The notes beneath the pieces are model-generated. The model saw nothing but the letters and a program-made list of their open reading frames with translations, made no database searches and was not told the origin of the DNA. A stretch of DNA of 64,000 nt from Sutcliffiella horikoshii (lineage in GTDB: Bacteria; Bacillota; Bacilli; Bacillales; Bacillaceae_I): assembly GCF_008180725.1 (NCBI RefSeq), contig NZ_VTEV01000001.1, positions 248,001-312,000 on the forward strand. The letters are read 5' to 3'. Position numbers and translations under genes: made by a program. Position 1 is the first letter of the stretch; each line of letters opens with the position of its first letter. This document shows, piece after piece, positions 60,268-64,000 of this stretch.

Positions 60268-61176
60268 TCATGCACGAGGATGAAATTGATTATACGTCTT
60301 TTGTAAATGTTCTTTCGTCACATGTGTATAAATCTGGGTGGATGATAAACTGGCATGTCCGAGCAATTCTTGCACTACCCTAAGGTCTGCCCCTTCATTT
60401 AACATATGCGTGGCAAACGTATGCCGAAGCATATGTGGGCTAATATGTAAGGTTGAACATGCCTGTTGTACCATGTCATTAAGTATTAGCCTTACACCAC
60501 GGGGAGTTAGAGGACCTCCACGGAAATTTAAAAAAAGATGCTTAGTGGAATTCGACGTTTTTTGCTTTTCAAGCAGTGATTTGCGTCCTTCTTCCAAATA
60601 GGTCTTCAATGCATCTTGAGCAAAACTTCCAAACGGGATATAACGCTGTTTGTTCCCTTTTCCAGTGACTAAGATGGTACCGACCTGAAAGTCAATATCA
60701 TGAACTTGAATGTGACAACATTCACTAATACGGATGCCAGTAGCATAGAGCAATTCTAACAGAGCTTGATTCCTCTGACCTAGCGGTGTTGCCAGATCTG
60801 ATACAGCAAACAACTTATCCAGTTCTTCACTGTAGAGGAACTGCGGAAGTCGCTTTTCCTGTTTTGGCAAGGAAACACTGCTAAACGGGTTTTGCTCCAC
60901 TTTTTCTTCTCGGAGAAGAAACTTATAGAAGCTGCGTAAGCTTGATGTTTTTCTTGCAACCGATTTTCGTGCGTACTTTTTTTGATGGAGCTTGGTTAAA
61001 TACATTCTTGCTTCTGTATGAGTGACTTCATTGATGCTTGAAATGGCTTCCTCTTTCATAAAATCAAAAAAATCTTCAATATCCTTTTGATAAAATACAA
61101 TAGTATATTTTGAGTAATTTTTTTCAATTTGTAAATATTCTAGAAAAGAAATTAATGGAACTTTAACATTTTGCAT
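60268..61176 (-). CDS. xerC: Tyrosine recombinase XerC (CodV)
   Basis: XerC resolves chromosome dimers at dif with XerD. The 302-residue protein has an N-terminal SAM-like core-binding domain and all catalytic residues: R149, K173, H248, R251, H274 and Y283. ATG 61176 is chosen over an ATG 36 nt upstream because GAGGTGA lies 5 nt ahead. A strong hairpin lies immediately before that site. Position between trmFO and hslV supports the chromosomal, not phage, identity. Confidence 0.97.
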   Translation of the reverse strand: MQNVKVPLISFLEYLQIEKNYSKYTIVFYQKDIEDFFDFMKEEAISSINEVTHTEARMYLTKLHQKKYARKSVARKTSSLRSFYKFLLREEKVEQNPFSSVSLPKQEKRLPQFLYSEELDKLFAVSDLATPLGQRNQALLELLYATGIRISECCHIQVHDIDFQVGTILVTGKGNKQRYIPFGSFAQDALKTYLEEGRKSLLEKQKTSNSTKHLFLNFRGGPLTPRGVRLILNDMVQQACSTLHISPHMLRHTFATHMLNEGADLRVVQELLGHASLSSTQIYTHVTKEHLQKTYNQFHPRA

Positions 61177-61189
61177 ACTTATCACCTCA

Positions 61190-61228
61190 CAAGGGCTACT
61201 AAATATTATCACAATTTAGTAGCCCTTG
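61190..61228 (-). promoter_or_regulatory. 15-bp hairpin between trmFO and xerC
   Basis: CAAGGGCTACTAAAT and its exact complement flank a 9-nt loop. No U tract follows in the transcript; the stem ends 1-2 nt before the GAGGTGA site of xerC. It may be a processing site, a stability element or a translation control; which one cannot be told from sequence. Confidence 0.6.
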
Positions 61229-61240
61229 CAATTAATTTGA

Positions 61241-62545
61241 TTAATTTTTTACAAAATTCTGAATTGTTTCCAACGCTCTCCTAGCATGAGCTTCATTGCG
61301 CTCTTGCTTATTTTTGATTTTCTTCGGAAGCTCAGGAAATAGCCCAAAATTAGCATTCATTGGTTGGAAGTTTTTCGCATTTGTAGAAGTGATATAGTGT
61401 GCCATACTTCCAATCGCAGTTTCTTTAGGGAACACCAATGGTTCCTCTCCAAGAACAAGGCGAGCTGCATTCATCCCCGCTATTAAGCCTGATGCTGCCG
61501 ATTCTACATACCCTTCCACTCCTGTCATTTGACCGGCAAAGAAGAGATCTTCTCTTTCTTTAAATTGATAGGTTGGTTTCAACAGGTTAGGAGAATTAAT
61601 AAAAGTATTGCGGTGCATAACACCGTATCGAACAATCTCCGCATTTTCCAAACCAGGAATTAGACGGATTACTTCTTTTTGAGGACCCCATTTTAAATGT
61701 GTCTGAAAACCAACAATATTATACAAAGTGCCTGCCGCATCATCTTGACGAAGTTGCACAACGGCATATGGACGTTTATCCGTTTTGGGATCTTCTAAAC
61801 CAACTGGTTTTAAAGGTCCAAAAAGCATAGTCTTCTTTCCGCGATTTGCCATCACTTCAATCGGCATACATCCTTCGAAGAAAATTTCCTTTTCGAATTC
61901 TTTCAACGGAACAGTTTCTGCTTCCACTAGAGCATCATAAAAACGATTAAATTGCTCTTCTGTCATCGGACAATTCAAATAGGCAGCTTCCCCCTTATCA
62001 TAACGGGATTTTAGATAAACAATGTCCATGTTGATGCTATCTTTTTCGATAATTGGAGCTGCTGCATCATAGAAATATAGATATTCTTCACCAGTTAAGG
62101 AACGAAGCTGGTCTGATAGGGCTTTGGACGTAAGAGGCCCTGTTGAAATGATGGTTGGTCCATCAGGAATTTGTTCCATTTCTTCATTAAATACAGTTAC
62201 ATTAGGGTGTTCTTTTACTCTTTCGGTAACTTTAGCAGCAAATTCATGCCTGTCCACAGCCAAGGCACCGCCTGCTGGAACCGCACAGTCATCTGCTGAA
62301 CGAATGATGACAGAGTCAAGCATTCTCATCTCTTCTTTTAACACCCCTACTGCATTTGTCAAGTTGTTGGCGCGTAGGGAATTGGAGCAAACAAGCTCTG
62401 CGAATTTATCTGTGTGATGGGCAGGTGTTTGTTTGACTGGACGCATTTCATAAAGATGAACTTGTATCCCTCTATTTGCAAGCTGCCATGCTGCTTCACT
62501 GCCGGCAAGACCAGCTCCAATTACATTAACTACTGTGTTTGTCAT
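61241..62545 (-). CDS. trmFO: Folate-dependent tRNA (uracil-54) methyltransferase TrmFO
   Basis: TrmFO makes ribothymidine 54 in tRNA using methylene-tetrahydrofolate and FAD. The 434-residue protein has the FAD motif [13 protein letters not shown] near residue 8 and the family blocks [18 protein letters not shown] and [16 protein letters not shown] 62545 has GGAGG 8 nt ahead; an earlier in-frame start is not supported. The former name is gid. It follows the topA terminator. Confidence 0.97.
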   Translation of the reverse strand: MTNTVVNVIGAGLAGSEAAWQLANRGIQVHLYEMRPVKQTPAHHTDKFAELVCSNSLRANNLTNAVGVLKEEMRMLDSVIIRSADDCAVPAGGALAVDRHEFAAKVTERVKEHPNVTVFNEEMEQIPDGPTIISTGPLTSKALSDQLRSLTGEEYLYFYDAAAPIIEKDSINMDIVYLKSRYDKGEAAYLNCPMTEEQFNRFYDALVEAETVPLKEFEKEIFFEGCMPIEVMANRGKKTMLFGPLKPVGLEDPKTDKRPYAVVQLRQDDAAGTLYNIVGFQTHLKWGPQKEVIRLIPGLENAEIVRYGVMHRNTFINSPNLLKPTYQFKEREDLFFAGQMTGVEGYVESAASGLIAGMNAARLVLGEEPLVFPKETAIGSMAHYITSTNAKNFQPMNANFGLFPELPKKIKNKQERNEAHARRALETIQNFVKN

Positions 62546-62596
62546 AACTGATACCTCCAAAATTTATTGCTACATCTACTAATTTTTTTTCAAAGG

Positions 62597-62634
62597 AAAA
62601 AGGGCTGACCCAACCACTCAAGTGTCAGTCCCTT
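62597..62634 (-). terminator. Terminator of topA
   Basis: AAGGGACTGAC pairs with GTCAGCCCTT (10 bp with one bulged A) around a loop that can pair further, followed by five U residues, 18 bp after the topA stop. Confidence 0.88.
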
Positions 62635-62651
62635 ATTTGCTATCATATAGC

Positions 62652-64000
62652 TTATCCTTGTGGTTCTTCTTTATAATCGCACTCTACGCACTGTACCTGT
62701 ACACCTTTTTTAAGCTTTTTCTCGACCAGTAAGGATTCACACTTTGGACACTTTCTGGCAATAGGTTTATCCCATGATAGGAATTCACAGGTAGGGTATT
62801 GGTCGCAGCCATAGAAAATTCGTTTCTTTTTACTTTTTCTTTCGACGATATTCCCTTTTTCACATTTAGGACAAGGAACTCCAATCTCTTTTACGATAGG
62901 TTTTGTATTACGGCAGTCTGGAAAATTGGAACACGCCATGAATTTTCCATATCTACCCATTTTAAAGACCATTTCGTGACCGCAAAGTTCACAATCCTCA
63001 CCTGCAGGCTCATCTTTAATTTCAATTTCCTGCATTTCCGCTTCCGCTTTTTCTAACCGCTTGGCGAACTCATGATAGAATCCATCAATAATGTTTACCC
63101 AGTTAACTTTCCCATCTTCGACATTATCGAGATTCGTTTCCAAATCTGCAGTAAACTCCACATTAATGATTTCCGGGAAGAACTCCAAAATCAATTGGAT
63201 GACAATCTCTCCAAGCTCAGTAGGAACAAATCGTTTATTATCAAGTGCAACATAGCCCCTTTTCTGGATTGTATCTAGTGTAGGTGCATACGTTGAAGGT
63301 CTTCCTATCCCAAGCTCTTCTAATGTACGTACAAGCCTAGCCTCCGTATATCTAGGTGGAGGTTGTGTAAAGTGTTGTTTTTGATCGATATCTTTGGAAA
63401 AGACTGTGTCTCCTTTCTTTAAAGGAGGCAATAGATTTTCTTTTTCTTCTTGTTGATCGTCATTACCTTCTACATATACTTTCATGAAACCGGGAAACTT
63501 GACCGTAGATCCGGTCGCACGGAACAGCACATCATTTTGGGTCAAGTCCACACTGACTGTATCCAAGATTGCTGGTGCCATCTGACTTGCAACAAAGCGC
63601 TCCCAAATCAGTTTATATAAGCGGAATTGATCTCGTGATAAGTACTCTTTGATGGACTGTGGGTCCTTTATGGTAGATGTTGGACGTATCGCTTCATGGG
63701 CATCCTGCGCGTTGCTCTTTTTTGTTTCTTTTCTTTCTTCAGTAGAAACAAATTGTTTGCCGTACGTCTTTTCGATATATTCCACCGCTTCTTTTTTAGC
63801 GGTTTCTGAAATACGTGTTGAATCGGTACGCATGTAAGTGATAAGACCGACCGTACCTTGTTTTCCAAGTTCAATGCCCTCATAGAGCTGCTGAGCCATC
63901 ATCATGGTTTTCTTTGCACGGAAGTTAAGTTTACGGGCTGCCTCCTGTTGCAGTGAAGATGTGATGAAAGGAAGCGCTGGATTACGTTTACGCTCCTTTT
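62652..64000 (-). CDS. topA: DNA topoisomerase I (5' end beyond window)
   Basis: The C-terminal 449 residues or so of about 690 are visible; the frame is open to the window edge, so the first residues shown ([11 protein letters not shown]) are internal. TopA relaxes negative supercoils. The active tyrosine is in [13 protein letters not shown]. Three C-terminal zinc fingers follow, beginning [16 protein letters not shown] and CPKCESLL, each with a second cysteine pair. The family places the gene after dprA and before trmFO, which fits here. Confidence 0.97.
   Translation of the reverse strand, partial: KERKRNPALPFITSSLQQEAARKLNFRAKKTMMMAQQLYEGIELGKQGTVGLITYMRTDSTRISETAKKEAVEYIEKTYGKQFVSTEERKETKKSNAQDAHEAIRPTSTIKDPQSIKEYLSRDQFRLYKLIWERFVASQMAPAILDTVSVDLTQNDVLFRATGSTVKFPGFMKVYVEGNDDQQEEKENLLPPLKKGDTVFSKDIDQKQHFTQPPPRYTEARLVRTLEELGIGRPSTYAPTLDTIQKRGYVALDNKRFVPTELGEIVIQLILEFFPEIINVEFTADLETNLDNVEDGKVNWVNIIDGFYHEFAKRLEKAEAEMQEIEIKDEPAGEDCELCGHEMVFKMGRYGKFMACSNFPDCRNTKPIVKEIGVPCPKCEKGNIVERKSKKKRIFYGCDQYPTCEFLSWDKPIARKCPKCESLLVEKKLKKGVQVQCVECDYKEEPQG

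Overview
The window is a continuous 64 kb piece of a Bacillaceae chromosome (low GC, endospore-forming, motile). Every gene I can support lies on the minus strand, so the genes are transcribed from high to low coordinates. The order, topA-trmFO-xerC-hslV-hslU-codY-fla/che operon-sigD-swrB-rpsB-tsf-pyrH-frr-uppS-cdsA-dxr-rasP-proS-polC-rimP-nusA-infB-rbfA-truB-ribF-rpsO-pnp-ylxY-mlpA-ymxH-dpaA, is the well-known Bacillus subtilis backbone arrangement. The organism is a Bacillus relative but, judging from intergenic repeats and several protein lengths, not B. subtilis itself. topA (5' part missing) and dpaA (3' part missing) run off the two edges. No plus-strand gene, tRNA, rRNA, prophage, insertion sequence with a transposase, CRISPR or defence system was found.

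Layout in transcription order. 64000-57480: DNA topoisomerase I, the tRNA methyltransferase TrmFO, XerC, the HslVU (ClpQY) protease and the global regulator CodY, closed by a very long terminator hairpin. 56850-29209: the fla/che operon of 33 tightly packed genes. It encodes the rod and basal body (flgB, flgC, fliE, fliF), switch and export ATPase (fliG, H, I, J), hook assembly (fliK, flgD, flgE), stator and switch proteins (swrD, fliL, fliM, fliY), export gate (fliZ, P, Q, R, flhB, flhA), placement (flhF, flhG), chemotaxis (cheY, B, A, W, C, D), sigma-D and SwrB. 29050-15255: ribosomal protein S2 and EF-Ts, UMP kinase, ribosome recycling factor, isoprenoid and phospholipid genes (uppS, cdsA, dxr), site-2 protease RasP, prolyl-tRNA synthetase and the replicative polymerase PolC. 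14435-4301: the rimP-nusA-infB operon with ribosome maturation factors, truB, ribF, rpsO and polynucleotide phosphorylase. 4156-1: late genes linked to sporulation in relatives (ylxY, mlpA, ymxH, dpaA).

The accessory content is non-coding. Six intergenic gaps (next to truB, between polC and rimP, proS-rasP, pyrH-tsf, cheW-cheA and flgB-codY) carry copies of one dispersed repeat of about 120-200 bp. Its sequence varies between copies while its base pairing is kept by compensatory changes, so it looks like a structured RNA or MITE-like hairpin element. One copy is interrupted by a 55-nt palindromic insert, one locus has an opposed pair, and one is a cluster of partial copies. Separately, about 13 tandem copies of a 52-bp palindromic unit lie between the ymxH terminator and a probable sigma-K promoter of dpaA.

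Regulatory signals visible in the sequence include good sigma-A promoters for rimP and rpsB, a possible NusA-type attenuator in the rimP leader, a structured rpsB leader, many intrinsic terminators, and several hairpins placed directly at ribosome binding sites (ylxY, swrD, fliF, xerC). Several start codons were moved from the longest reading frame on the basis of Shine-Dalgarno spacing and family length.
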